DNA of 64,000 bases, from the NCBI GenBank assembly GCA_017945845.1, contig CP072828.1, positions 558,001-622,000 of the forward strand. Direction: 5' to 3'. The notes under the pieces were generated by a model, which was given only the letters and a program-made list of their open reading frames with translations, was not told the origin of the DNA and searched no databases. Source of the DNA: Carnobacteriaceae bacterium zg-C25. GTDB taxonomy: Bacteria > Bacillota > Bacilli > Lactobacillales > Aerococcaceae. Positions 1 through 8,500 of this stretch are shown piece after piece; within the stretch, counting starts at the first letter, position 1, and every line of letters begins with the position of its first letter. Both the position numbers and the translations under genes were made by a program.

Positions 1-1
1 C

Positions 2-448
2 AGTTTATTATATGTTATTCCAAGTTTTGCCTTTTTTGCGCTACTCATTCCTGTGACAGGGTTAGGTCAAACAACGGCGATTGTTGTATTAGTTGTTTAT
101 GCCCAATATACATTAATCCGGACCTTTTTAGCAGGATTATCACAAGTGGATAGTAGTATTACACAAAGTGCCATTGGTATGGGCATGACAAAATGGCAAG
201 TATTTTGGAAAGTTGAAGTGCCGTTAAGTTTACCGTCTTTTTTTGCCGGTCTACGTTTAACCATAACTGCACTTGTAGGGATTACAACCATTGCCGCTAG
301 TATTAATGGTGGTGGTTTAGGCGTACTCCTTTTTGATGGCTTACACACAATGAGTATGGTCAAAATACTTTGGGGAGCCATATTAACCGTTTCAGTAACC
401 ATTTACTTTAATATTATGGTCTATTTGATGGAAGACATGACGCGTTAA
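2..448 (+). CDS. Osmoprotectant-type ABC transporter permease (3' part)
   Basis: The frame is open from base 2 with no start codon, so the gene begins before the window and about 149 residues are visible. The product is hydrophobic and carries the EAA-type cytoplasmic loop (IGMGMTKWQ...PLSLP) through which ABC permeases contact their ATPase. The surrounding residues (TLIRTFLAGL, ITTIAASINGGGLG) resemble permeases of the glycine betaine/carnitine/choline (OpuB/OpuC, ProW) family. It would import compatible solutes across the cell membrane. Family placement is from motif recognition; the exact substrate is unknown. No further transporter gene follows, so this is the last gene of its operon, and a hairpin terminator lies just downstream. 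Confidence 0.75.
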   Translation, partial: SLLYVIPSFAFFALLIPVTGLGQTTAIVVLVVYAQYTLIRTFLAGLSQVDSSITQSAIGMGMTKWQVFWKVEVPLSLPSFFAGLRLTITALVGITTIAASINGGGLGVLLFDGLHTMSMVKILWGAILTVSVTIYFNIMVYLMEDMTR

Positions 449-490
449 GTGTATCAAAGTGTATTGCATACTTTTTAAAAAAATTTTTTG

Positions 491-545
491 AATCGAATCA
501 TCAACCGTTTAACAACCGTTTAACGTGTGGCGATTCGATTTTTTG
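491..545 (+). terminator. Rho-independent terminator after the ABC permease
   Basis: Perfect 9-bp inverted repeat AATCGAATC (491-499) / GATTCGATT (532-540), followed by a T-run. The loop is long and contains two AACCGTTT direct repeats. Confidence 0.6.
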
Positions 546-560
546 TGTTTCATGTTAAAT

Positions 561-588
561 AAGGTTGATGGCTTATGCCATCAACCTT
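561..588. repeat. 28-bp hairpin, GGTTGATGGC family
   Basis: A perfect 12-bp stem, AAGGTTGATGGC / GCCATCAACCTT, with loop TTAT. It lies between converging genes and could terminate either strand. A near-identical 28-bp hairpin occurs at 14116-14143. Confidence 0.6.
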
Positions 589-654
589 AAACGGTATACA
601 GTTTTGCATAAAAATAGGGGATTTAGTCTGTAACGCAATCGTGAATAACTGATA

Positions 655-1086
655 TTACAGACTTTCTTTAATCATTTGAATGAGTTGATTGTTTTCTTGA
701 ATGAATTGATCAGCACCTTCACGTGTTAAACCGTCAATTTGCCAAAAACATTCGGTTAAATGCGATTTGATTTCTCCTTGAAGTGCTTCTCCGTCTTTGG
801 TGAGTTGTACATATAGTTGACGTTTGTCGTTGTCTGTCTTTAATCGAATGAGGTAGTTTTTTTCTTCTAAACGTTTGAATAGGGGTGTTAGTGTATTGCT
901 AGATAACTCAAGTCGTTGACCGATTTCTTTTAATGATAATCTTTTTTCTTCCCACAGCACCACGAGTACAAGATACTGTGTGTAGGTTAAGTCATATTTT
1001 TTTAAATGTTTTTGATAGAATTGACGAAATAGTCTCTCTACTGTATAGAAAGAATAGCAGAGTTGATGTGATAGTAAATCGTTCAT
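655..1086 (-). CDS. MarR-family regulator, OhrR-like peroxide sensor
   Basis: 143-aa winged-helix repressor. The start at 1086 is chosen because GGAG sits 7 nt upstream; the longer frame to 1161 has no ribosome site. The N-terminus has LCYSFY with Cys10, followed by LTYTQYLVLVVLWEE and the recognition region LSSNTLTPLFKRLEEKNYL. Both match the OhrR subfamily, in which the N-terminal Cys in LCFALY is oxidised by organic hydroperoxides and releases DNA. It is divergent from a DUF1304 membrane protein whose promoter carries a palindrome next to its -10, so that gene is the obvious target. No ohr peroxidase gene is present. Family is confident; the inducer is inferred from the conserved cysteine. 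Confidence 0.8.
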   Translation of the reverse strand: MNDLLSHQLCYSFYTVERLFRQFYQKHLKKYDLTYTQYLVLVVLWEEKRLSLKEIGQRLELSSNTLTPLFKRLEEKNYLIRLKTDNDKRQLYVQLTKDGEALQGEIKSHLTECFWQIDGLTREGADQFIQENNQLIQMIKESL

Positions 1087-1139
1087 GTGAATTCTCCAAT
1101 CGTTTGCGATTGATTTTAGAATAGCATAAAATTTTTTTG

Positions 1140-1182
1140 TTGACAAAATATTGTAACTCACTTAAAATAATCGCGCGAGATT
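1140..1182 (+). promoter_or_regulatory. Promoter of the DUF1304 gene with overlapping operator candidate
   Basis: TTGACA (1140-1145), 17-bp spacer, TAAAAT (1163-1168). Immediately downstream is an imperfect palindrome, AATCGCGCGAGATT (1169-1182), covering the expected transcription start. It is a plausible site for the divergent MarR protein. The mRNA leader would be about 120 nt. Confidence 0.6.
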
Positions 1183-1296
1183 AAATTTATGAAATATAAA
1201 AAAGATGTGTTTCATGTATAAGGGTAATGCACATGGTACACACAAAAAATAACAAAATTTAAAAGTGACAGGATGAGTAAAAGGAGTTTATCAACA

Positions 1297-1689
1297 ATGA
1301 ACGTAGGAAAAATAACAAAATTATTCAGTGGATTAGTAGCGTTAGAGTTTTTATATATTTTTTATTTGGAGACAATGATTACGGCTTCTGATAAAACGTC
1401 ACAAGTCTTTAAAATTCCTGTGGAGATATTAAATACGGATACGGTGACACTATTGTTCCAAAATCAAGGTGTCTATAATTTAATGATTGCATTATTAATT
1501 ATCTATACGCTTGCTTTTAGTAAAAATAAAGTTGAATTATTAATGGTAACACTAGTCTATATTTTAGTCGTTGCACTTTATGGTGGCTTTACAAGTGACA
1601 TTAGCATTTTCTTCAAGCAAGGTAGTCTACCACTTTTAGCAATGATGAGTTTGCTTTATGATGTTATGAAAAATAAAAAAATGGCTTAA
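1297..1689 (+). CDS. DUF1304 family membrane protein
   Basis: 130-aa protein with about four membrane spans. The start at 1297 is preferred over 1273 because AAGGAG lies 10 nt upstream of it. Conserved features of DUF1304 are visible: the N-terminal span followed by FLYIFYLE, a central FQNQGVYNLMIA (family pattern NQGVYN), LVVALYGG and a final KQGSLPLLAMMSLL. The biochemical role of DUF1304 is not established. Its position divergent from an OhrR-like regulator, with a near-consensus promoter overlapped by a palindrome, suggests induction by oxidative stress; this is inference. A strong terminator follows directly. Confidence 0.8.
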   Translation: MNVGKITKLFSGLVALEFLYIFYLETMITASDKTSQVFKIPVEILNTDTVTLLFQNQGVYNLMIALLIIYTLAFSKNKVELLMVTLVYILVVALYGGFTSDISIFFKQGSLPLLAMMSLLYDVMKNKKMA

Positions 1690-1696
1690 AAAATAA

Positions 1697-1741
1697 ACTT
1701 ACACCAATAGGTATCATGTATACGATTGGTGTAAGTTTTTT
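1697..1741 (+). terminator. Terminator of the DUF1304 gene
   Basis: Perfect 12-bp stem ACTTACACCAAT / ATTGGTGTAAGT, 16-nt loop, then six T residues. Confidence 0.8.
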
Positions 1742-1798
1742 ATATTTATACATGTATTTTATACAAATAATAAAATTGTATTTTTTTAAAAAAAGGAC

Positions 1799-1841
1799 TT
1801 GCCAATTTTAATTTTATCATTTATACTTGTATCAGATACAA
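1799..1841 (+). promoter_or_regulatory. Promoter plus perfect palindromic operator, EthD-like gene
   Basis: TTGCCA (1799-1804), 17-bp spacer, TATACT (1822-1827). A perfect palindrome TTGTATC-A-GATACAA (1827-1841) overlaps the last base of the -10. Related sites occur at the same offset at 2720-2734 and 3220-3234. Confidence 0.65.
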
Positions 1842-1867
1842 ATACAAGATAAACAAAGGAGATTATC

Positions 1868-2638
1868 ATGACAAAAAAATACGATAAAAGATTTTCAGTA
1901 TCCATTTTACTTTGGATGCGACAAGATAAATTACGTCAAGAGGGTATGGACTACTGGTCTGGTCCCCATTCGCAAATTATTGCTGCTTCACCGGGACTTT
2001 TAGAATATCGACAACAACACTTGAGTGAAACGCAATATAATTTTTGGCCAAGTGCAGAAGGGTTGGATACACAAGTTTCTGATGATCGTCGAATAGATGG
2101 AATAGCAGAAGTTACTTTTGGAAATATGTTATCACCAATTGCTGGACGCAAACAAACAGCTTTAGCTTTTCAAGATGAAATAAATGTTTTTCGAAGAACG
2201 CTGATGCATATGGGATTTCCATTTTCTTCAAGATGGTTTAAAACATTTGACACTAACGTAACGCAGTTACGAGATGTTTTGTATGTACGTCGAAAAGATG
2301 GCATCAGCAGCAGAGCCTTTAAAAAAATGATTCATGATCATTTAGCAAGTCATCTTGCTGATTTGTCTGATGTGACAGAAGTACGAACGCAAGTCTACAT
2401 GCCTTGGCATAAAGCGACTTGGAATACACCGAATGTTGCTCATGATAACCCTAAAAAAGATCATCTTCATGCATCTATCATTGTTGGTTTTGCGAATGAA
2501 GAAGCAAGAAAGCATTTTTACCAAAATATTGCACCAACATTGAATACAGACATTGTTGGCTATGCTTCAGCAGTTCATGCGTATCACATTGATAAAACAT
2601 TAACTTTTGTTGAAAATGGTCAAAGAATTTCTTTATAA
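1868..2638 (+). CDS. EthD-like tandem alpha/beta-barrel protein
   Basis: 256 aa, ATG preceded by AAAGGAG. The N-terminal part (about residues 8-55: LLWMRQDKL...DYWSGPHSQII...PGLLEYRQQH) has the pattern of EthD/dimeric ferredoxin-like barrel proteins. The second half (about 138-245, with FKKMIHDHLASHLADL and a conserved-looking histidine stretch) looks like a second copy of the fold. EthD-type proteins are small accessory enzymes or stress proteins with varied roles, so no reaction is assigned. The gene is alone under a promoter whose palindrome is shared with the next two transcription units, pointing to control by the neighbouring Rrf2 repressor. Fold assignment moderate, function unknown. 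Confidence 0.6.
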   Translation: MTKKYDKRFSVSILLWMRQDKLRQEGMDYWSGPHSQIIAASPGLLEYRQQHLSETQYNFWPSAEGLDTQVSDDRRIDGIAEVTFGNMLSPIAGRKQTALAFQDEINVFRRTLMHMGFPFSSRWFKTFDTNVTQLRDVLYVRRKDGISSRAFKKMIHDHLASHLADLSDVTEVRTQVYMPWHKATWNTPNVAHDNPKKDHLHASIIVGFANEEARKHFYQNIAPTLNTDIVGYASAVHAYHIDKTLTFVENGQRISL

Positions 2639-2685
2639 TTATCTGAATATAAAGATTGAAGATTTCAAAAAATATAATAAAACAC

Positions 2686-2734
2686 TTGTTATCAATTATT
2701 GAACGTGTTAAACTTGTTCTTGTAACTGATACAA
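2686..2734 (+). promoter_or_regulatory. Promoter plus operator of the rrf2 gene
   Basis: TTGTTA (2686-2691), 17-bp spacer, TAAACT (2709-2714). The palindrome TTGTAAC-T-GATACAA (2720-2734) has one mismatched pair compared with the 1827-1841 site. This suggests autoregulation. Confidence 0.6.
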
Positions 2735-2752
2735 CAACAGAAAGGAGAACGT

Positions 2753-3184
2753 ATGGATACAAAATTTTCAGTAGCACTACATATTTTAGCGATGATTAGT
2801 GAAAGTAAAGACGTATTGAGTTCTCAAGCATTGGCTGAAAGTGTCGGCACCAATGCGAGTTATATACGAAAAGTGATTGCGTTGTTAAAAAACGCCGGTA
2901 TCATTTCGTCTCAACAAGGACGAACTGGGTATCAGTTGAGTAAATCACCTGATGACATTTCATTACTTGAGATTTACTTTGCCACACAAGAAGTTGAACA
3001 TATCAATTTATTTCAAATTCATCAAAATACTAACAGAGAATGTCCTGTTGGGAAACATATTGAAGAAGCCATGGTGCCTATTTTTATGAATGTTGAACAG
3101 CATTTAGAAAATGAATTAGGTGATCAAACTTTGAAAAAAGTGATTGATAATCTTTATCAAATCGCTAATAAAAAATGTATCTGA
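2753..3184 (+). CDS. Rrf2-family transcriptional repressor
   Basis: 143-aa winged-helix protein with the Rrf2 pattern: KFSVALHILAMI, a helix-turn-helix at SSQALAESVGTNASYIRKVIALLKNAGII, and the wing SQQGRTGYQLSKSPDDISLLEIY. It lacks the three clustered cysteines that bind an Fe-S cluster in IscR/NsrR. It keeps single cysteines at 97 (RECPVG) and 142, which makes thiol-based sensing as in the YwnA/HypR branch plausible. AAAGGAG precedes the ATG. Palindromes at its own promoter and those of both neighbours indicate it is a local autoregulated repressor. The inducing signal is not visible; a quinone, electrophile or oxidant is inferred from the oxidoreductase downstream. Confidence 0.85.
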   Translation: MDTKFSVALHILAMISESKDVLSSQALAESVGTNASYIRKVIALLKNAGIISSQQGRTGYQLSKSPDDISLLEIYFATQEVEHINLFQIHQNTNRECPVGKHIEEAMVPIFMNVEQHLENELGDQTLKKVIDNLYQIANKKCI

Positions 3185-3202
3185 CTTTACGGTCAGATTT
3201 TC
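3179..3202 (+). terminator. Terminator overlapping the rrf2 stop codon
   Basis: 7-bp stem ATCTGAC / GTCAGAT, 6-nt loop, then TTTTCTT. The stop codon TGA (3182-3184) lies within the stem. Confidence 0.55.
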
Positions 3203-3214
3203 TTACAAACAACA

Positions 3215-3234
3215 TAGACTTGTTGTTGATACAA
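3215..3234 (+). promoter_or_regulatory. -10 element and operator half-site before the oxidoreductase
   Basis: TAGACT (3215-3220), then TTGTTGT-T-GATACAA (3220-3234). The right half-site GATACAA and the flanking ATACAA match the 1827-1841 operator; the left half is degenerate. No good -35 is visible. Confidence 0.45.
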
Positions 3235-3257
3235 ATACAAATGAAAAGGAAGAAAAA

Positions 3258-4265
3258 ATGAAAGCAGCACAACACACAACATATGATAAAAATAATATTG
3301 CATTAAATATAACAGAAATTGAAAAACCTCATATTACAGCTAACCAAGTTCTTGTAAAAGTGACGGCAGCAGGTGTTAATCCATTAGATAATATGATTTC
3401 TCGCGGAGACGTTAAGTTAATTGTTCCTTATAAATTACCACAAACCGCTGGAAATGAGTTAGTTGGGTTAGTAGAGGAAGTTGGAGCAAATGTGACCAAT
3501 TTTGAAATTGGTGAACGTGTTTTTGGTCGTTTACCGCTAGATAGTATCGGGGCGTTTGCTGAATATGTAGCCGTTGATGCCAATGCTTTGGCAAAGGTAC
3601 CAGACTATTTAAGCGATGTTGAAGCGGCAGCAATTCCACTGACGGCATTAACGATTATGCAGGCACTTGATTTAATGCAAGCACAAGAAGGAAAAACAAT
3701 TTTTATTTCTGGTGGTACAGGTGGTGTCGGCGGAATGGCAATTCCAATTGCTAAAGCAAAGGGACTTACTGTCATTACAAATGGAGATGGTCTAAACGCG
3801 GAGCGTGTTTTAGCGCTAGGTGCCGATCAATTTATCGATTATAAAACAGAAGATTATACACAAATACTCAGCGACGTTGATTATGTTTTAGATACACTTG
3901 GTGGTGATGAAACAGAAAAACAAATGACAATCATGAAAAAAGGTGGCCATTTAGTTTCTTTACGTGCCATGCCAAATGGAGAATTTGCTAAACGAATGAA
4001 TTTGCCAAAGCATAAACAAATTTTATTTGGAGCGGCAGGTCATAAATTTGATAAAATGGCAGCAAAATATGATGTGCATTATCATTTTATTTTTGTAACA
4101 AGTAATGGTAAACAACTACAAGAAGTTGCTGATATTTTCAGTGAACGTCAAATTAAACCGTCAATTGATACGGTTTATGCGTTTGAAGACGTTAATGCTG
4201 CATTGGATAAGGTAGCCAACGGCCGTTCTCGTGGAAAAACCGTTTTAAGTTTTAAAGAAATGTAG
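3258..4265 (+). CDS. NADP-dependent quinone oxidoreductase / zinc-free MDR alcohol dehydrogenase
   Basis: 335 aa from ATG 3258, which has AAAGGAAG upstream; the frame upstream to 3144 overlaps rrf2 and is not used. Medium-chain dehydrogenase/reductase architecture: an N-terminal GroES-like domain with AAGVNPLDNMISRGD, then PQTAGNELVGLVEEVG, then a Rossmann domain with the nucleotide-binding ISGGTGGVGGMAIPIAK and YVLDTLGG. It lacks the cysteine lobe for structural zinc, as expected for the Qor/crotonyl-reductase-like branch. It probably reduces quinones or alpha,beta-unsaturated carbonyls with NADPH in the cytosol. It forms an operon with the following hydrolase (9-nt gap) and shares the Rrf2-type operator, consistent with electrophile detoxification. 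Confidence 0.8.
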   Translation: MKAAQHTTYDKNNIALNITEIEKPHITANQVLVKVTAAGVNPLDNMISRGDVKLIVPYKLPQTAGNELVGLVEEVGANVTNFEIGERVFGRLPLDSIGAFAEYVAVDANALAKVPDYLSDVEAAAIPLTALTIMQALDLMQAQEGKTIFISGGTGGVGGMAIPIAKAKGLTVITNGDGLNAERVLALGADQFIDYKTEDYTQILSDVDYVLDTLGGDETEKQMTIMKKGGHLVSLRAMPNGEFAKRMNLPKHKQILFGAAGHKFDKMAAKYDVHYHFIFVTSNGKQLQEVADIFSERQIKPSIDTVYAFEDVNAALDKVANGRSRGKTVLSFKEM

Positions 4266-4274
4266 GAGAAAAAT

Positions 4275-5111
4275 ATGGCATATATAACAACTAAAAATCA
4301 ATATATTACTGTTGCGGGACATCGTATTGCTTATCGTGAATTGGGCAAAGGAAAGTCATCACTTCCTTTAGTCATGCTGGTTCATTTAGCGGCGACTTTG
4401 GATAATTGGGATCCAAAATTATTGGATTTAATTGCAGAAAAACACCATGTTATTGTTGTCGACTTAAACGGTGTCGGTGGTAGTGAAGGGAAAGTCGCGT
4501 CGACTATTCCGGGAATGGCAAAACAAGCCGTTGACATTATTACAACCTTGGGATATGAGCGTATCAATTTGCTTGGTTTATCCATGGGTGGTATGATTGC
4601 ACAAGAAATCGTGCGTCTTAATTCAAGTTTGGTCAATCGCTTAATTTTAGCGGGTACGGGTTCTCGTGGTGGTAAAGAAATCGATAAAGTGACGAGTAAA
4701 ACGTTCCGTTATATGCTCAAAGCTGGAATTGAGCGAATCGATCCGAAACGCTATATTTTTTATAATCATGACGAAGACGGTAAATTTGAAGCGGATAAAG
4801 TGTTGGGACGAATGGGCATGAGAACGGCTGATAACGCCGATAAACCGATGCGTATTTCAGGTTTCTTAACGCAATTAAAAGCGATTAAACGTTGGGGAAA
4901 AGACGCTCAAGATGACTTACACTACATTACACAGCCAACGTTAATCGTTAATGGTGATAACGATATGCAAGTGCCGACAGAAAATTCATATGATATGCAT
5001 GAAAAAATAAAAGACAGTCAATTGATCATTTATGCTAAAGCGGGGCACGGTTCTATTTTTCAATTTGCCGATGAATTTGCCAAAGCGTTAATCGCATTTT
5101 TAGCAGAATAA
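4275..5111 (+). CDS. Alpha/beta hydrolase
   Basis: 278-aa alpha/beta-hydrolase-fold protein. Visible are the oxyanion strand VMLVHLAATLDNWDP, the nucleophile elbow GLSMGG (Ser about residue 104), the acid region LIVNGDNDMQVP and the catalytic histidine in KAGHGSIFQ. No signal peptide, so it is cytosolic. AGGAG lies 7 nt before the ATG, and the gene is translationally close behind the oxidoreductase, so both are likely induced together. It could hydrolyse an ester or lactone related to the oxidoreductase substrate; the substrate itself cannot be read from sequence. Confidence 0.8.
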   Translation: MAYITTKNQYITVAGHRIAYRELGKGKSSLPLVMLVHLAATLDNWDPKLLDLIAEKHHVIVVDLNGVGGSEGKVASTIPGMAKQAVDIITTLGYERINLLGLSMGGMIAQEIVRLNSSLVNRLILAGTGSRGGKEIDKVTSKTFRYMLKAGIERIDPKRYIFYNHDEDGKFEADKVLGRMGMRTADNADKPMRISGFLTQLKAIKRWGKDAQDDLHYITQPTLIVNGDNDMQVPTENSYDMHEKIKDSQLIIYAKAGHGSIFQFADEFAKALIAFLAE

Positions 5112-5123
5112 AAGCTAGCATTT

Positions 5124-5145
5124 GAAATCGTTTAAGCGATTTTTG
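5124..5145 (+). terminator. Weak terminator after the hydrolase operon
   Basis: AAATCG (5125-5130) / CGATTT (5137-5142), 6-nt loop, then a T-rich stretch. Confidence 0.4.
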
Positions 5146-5292
5146 ATTTTGCCTGTTTTAGCGTGGCATTTCAACAGTGTTGTTTAGAAATGATTACCGT
5201 TTTTCACGTGTTAGGCATGTGACTAAAAAGAGAGCATTGTACAACTTAAAACGCATCACAATAAATTTTAGTTTCTAATGATATCGTGAAAT

Positions 5293-5319
5293 AGTCGCAT
5301 CAATTTGGTGCGACTTTTT
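5293..5319 (+). terminator. Terminator hairpin in the 5.1-5.5 kb gap
   Basis: AGTCGCA (5293-5299) / TGCGACT (5309-5315) with five T residues. The rest of the 447-bp gap (5112-5558) holds a -10-like TATAAT (5436-5441) for the protease gene and no other coding signal. Confidence 0.6.
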
Positions 5320-5558
5320 GCTATGCTCTTTAATGACAATACTGTATAAAACAACAAAAATACTGTGAAAATAAAATAAAGATAAGTTATATGTAAAATG
5401 TTTCATGTTTAAGTACCAATCTGTATAAATTTTGTTATAATGCTTTTATACATGTGAGTCAAATCAAACATATATGTCTCACGATATTATCCAAAAGTAA
5501 AAGGACAACGTTTTTATCCGGGTTGTGTCTTGAAGTCGATTGAAAGGAATAAAAAATC

Positions 5559-8500
5559 ATGAAACAATTTTATAGGCAGGTCAGCCGTTTTTCTATACGA
5601 AAACTCTCGGTCGGTGTAGCTTCTGTTTTATTAGGAATGGGTTTTGTTGCGCATACATCACCTGAAATGGTACATGCGGAGGAATCCACACAGTCAAAAA
5701 TTACGTATCGCTATGTCAGCGAGGCAGAATTGAGTGAAGACGAAAAAGCGTTGATTGTTAGCGCGTTACCGTCTAATCAAGTCTCTGGAGATACAACGTA
5801 TTACATGGTGTATCGTCCAAATGCGGTGAACACTTTACCAAATACAGGGGAAGATTTTTCGGCGCTCACAGCAGGGGTGGGCGTAGCCTTTTTAGTGTGT
5901 GCACTCACTTTTTCAAGAAAGAAAAAAACATGGATTGTTACGGCATTTTTAGTGACTAGTTTAGGGCAAAGTGTTTTAATGCCAAACGTATCTGCAATAA
6001 CTAATCAGTTATTTGCAAATCTTACGCAACAATACACTTTAACAAGTGGAACTGTTTTACCTGAAACCGTACGTGAAATTGAAGGGTATCATTTTGTCGG
6101 TTATATTATTCAAAAAAATGATAAAGTAGATCATCAAGTAGAAGAAAAAGCGACTACTGCTGAAACTAAAGAAACAGATAATACACCTGAAGTTCCAGTA
6201 TTGCCTGCAACACCTAATGTAGACGCACCAACTAAAGTTGTTACACCAACGAAACCAGATGTACCAACTAAAGTTATGCCGGAAGTAACTGAAAAGCCAG
6301 TAACTGATGTGATTACCAGACCAACACAAAGCGAAGCACCAAAGGTAGAAAAACCAATTGAATCGGACACAACTCCAAAACCGAGCGTGCCAGTTGAAGA
6401 AAAGCCGGAACCACCAAAAGTAGAAGCGCCAGCGGAATCAGAAGACAAACCAAAACCAGACGTGCCGGCTGAAGAAAAGCCAGAAACGCCAAAAATTGAT
6501 GAAAAGCCAACGGCGCCAGAACCACCAAAGGTAGAAACGCCAGCGGAATCAGAAGACAAACCAAAACCAGACGTGCCGGCTGAAGAAAAGCCGGAAACGC
6601 CAAAAATTGATGAAAAGCCAACGGCACCGGAAGCACCAAAGGTAGAAGCGCCAGCGGAATCGGAAAATAAACCGAAACCAGACGTGCCGGCTGAAGAAAC
6701 ACCAGAAACGCCAGAACCTGTAACGCCAGAACCAGAGAAAAAACAGGATGTTTTAAAAGGAGAGGTATTAACGGTTACGAAGCCTGTTGCGCCACTCGAG
6801 TTAATGGTTGCAGCAGATAAATTAGAAAAAGCTTTACAAAAACAAGTTGATACTACGCAAAAAACACCAGCAAGTGTTGCGACGTTTGAAAATGCTAAAC
6901 GAAATGCACAACAAATTTTAGCTCAAGCAAATGCTAAAATTGTAGATTCAACAGCAAGTCCCAACGCTATTGAACAAGCTAAACGTCAAGTAGAAGAAGC
7001 ACTTAGAACGCTTGAAGCAGCCGAAGCGGCTTTAGAAAATGTGGCGCTGACAAAACCAACTTTAGAATTGCAAACATTAGAGAAAAAAGAAAAAGATAAA
7101 GCGATTCGAGTGTCGTATCGATTAACTGATCCTGATGATACATTTGTCTCTGCTACGGTTCAAATTTATGAAAAAGACAAGTTGGTTAAAACGGTACAAC
7201 TTTCTAAAACGGATTTAGCGGGAGTTGACATTTCGGGATTAGACTACTACGTTGATTACACATTAAAAACAAGTTTTGAGTATACGACATTATCTGGAAA
7301 TGCACGTGAATCGTTGCCGAATGATCGACCTTTTGTTTTAGAACGTAAACAAATCGAATTGAAAAATTTACGTGATTTGTCGTTGTATACGTATCGAAAT
7401 GGTGTGAAAACAAAAGTTATTGGTTTAGCAGAAGTGGGCTCGGTTAATGACTACTTTGCTAGCTTTGTATCAGAAAACGGTAAGGAAGTTCAATTGCCAA
7501 TTAAAGAAATTATCCCGCAAGACAATGGTTTTAAAGTCGTAGCCACTCACCCAGAACTTGTTCAACGCAATGCAACAGACGAGTATGAAGCGGATTACGT
7601 CTTTACCATTAATCGATTAGCACCAGCAAAAAATAATGTCTACACATCTTTTAAAGATTTAATTACATCAATGAATGCAAATCCAAGTGGTATGTTTACG
7701 TTAGGTGCTGACTTGAGTGCGGGAGAGATGGAAACGCCGACAACAAGTTATGTTACTGTACCATTTACGGGAACTTTAAACGGATTGCATGATGGTAAAA
7801 ATTATACGATTTATGATTTGAAGGCACCGCTATTTGAAACAACCGCCACTGGTGCAGCATTAACAAACTTGAATTTAGCCAACGTGACGATTCAATCGCC
7901 TAAAGCAAATGTTGGAGCGCTTGTCAATGAAGCCACTGGAACACAAATTGAAAATGTAGCGATTGAAGGTAGTATTACGGCGCCTTACAATGTGGCAGGT
8001 TTAGTGTATTCTGCACAAGCGAATACAAGTATCCGTAATGTTGACCTTAACATGAAATTGACGACTACTGCTACCGATACAGAAATGAAATCGGGTGGTG
8101 TTGTAGGACGAATTGGCAATAGTGTAATGGAAAAAGTTCATGCCAATGTCATGATTGATACGAGAGTGAAAGCTGAACAAGAGTTTGGTGGTATTGTAGG
8201 TGTTGCTACCAATAATGTGACGGTATCCGATATTTATGTAGAAGGATCGTTAGACAATAAAGGCGGTGGTCGTGTTGGAGCACTTAGTGGAAATGCCGGG
8301 CGTGGCGTCTTTAAACGCATTGTATCCGCCCTTCCTGTAATTAGTGGTTCGTCGTTAAACGGTTCGGGGGATGGCATTAATGCCACAGAAGTTTATGGCG
8401 TTTTAGGAAAAGCAACGGCTAATGTGACGTCTAGAAAAGTCAGCCTTATTTCTGAAGCAGATGCCACTGAAAAAGTGAAAGCAATGGGCATTACTGCGAC

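Noticed and set aside
2478-2777. 99-aa minus-strand reading frame across the rrf2 promoter
   Set aside because: It covers the 3' end of the EthD-like gene and the rrf2 promoter-operator, with no ribosome site or protein-like features.
6134-6702. Antisense reading frames of 129-141 aa
   Set aside because: They are mirrors of the Pro/Glu-rich repeat codons of the protease gene, with no ribosome site and improbable Ser/Gly/Phe- or Leu/Val-rich compositions.
6760-7700. G5 domains expected in a Zmp-type protease
   Set aside because: No convincing G5 pattern could be read between the stalk and the M26 N-terminal part, so none is annotated.
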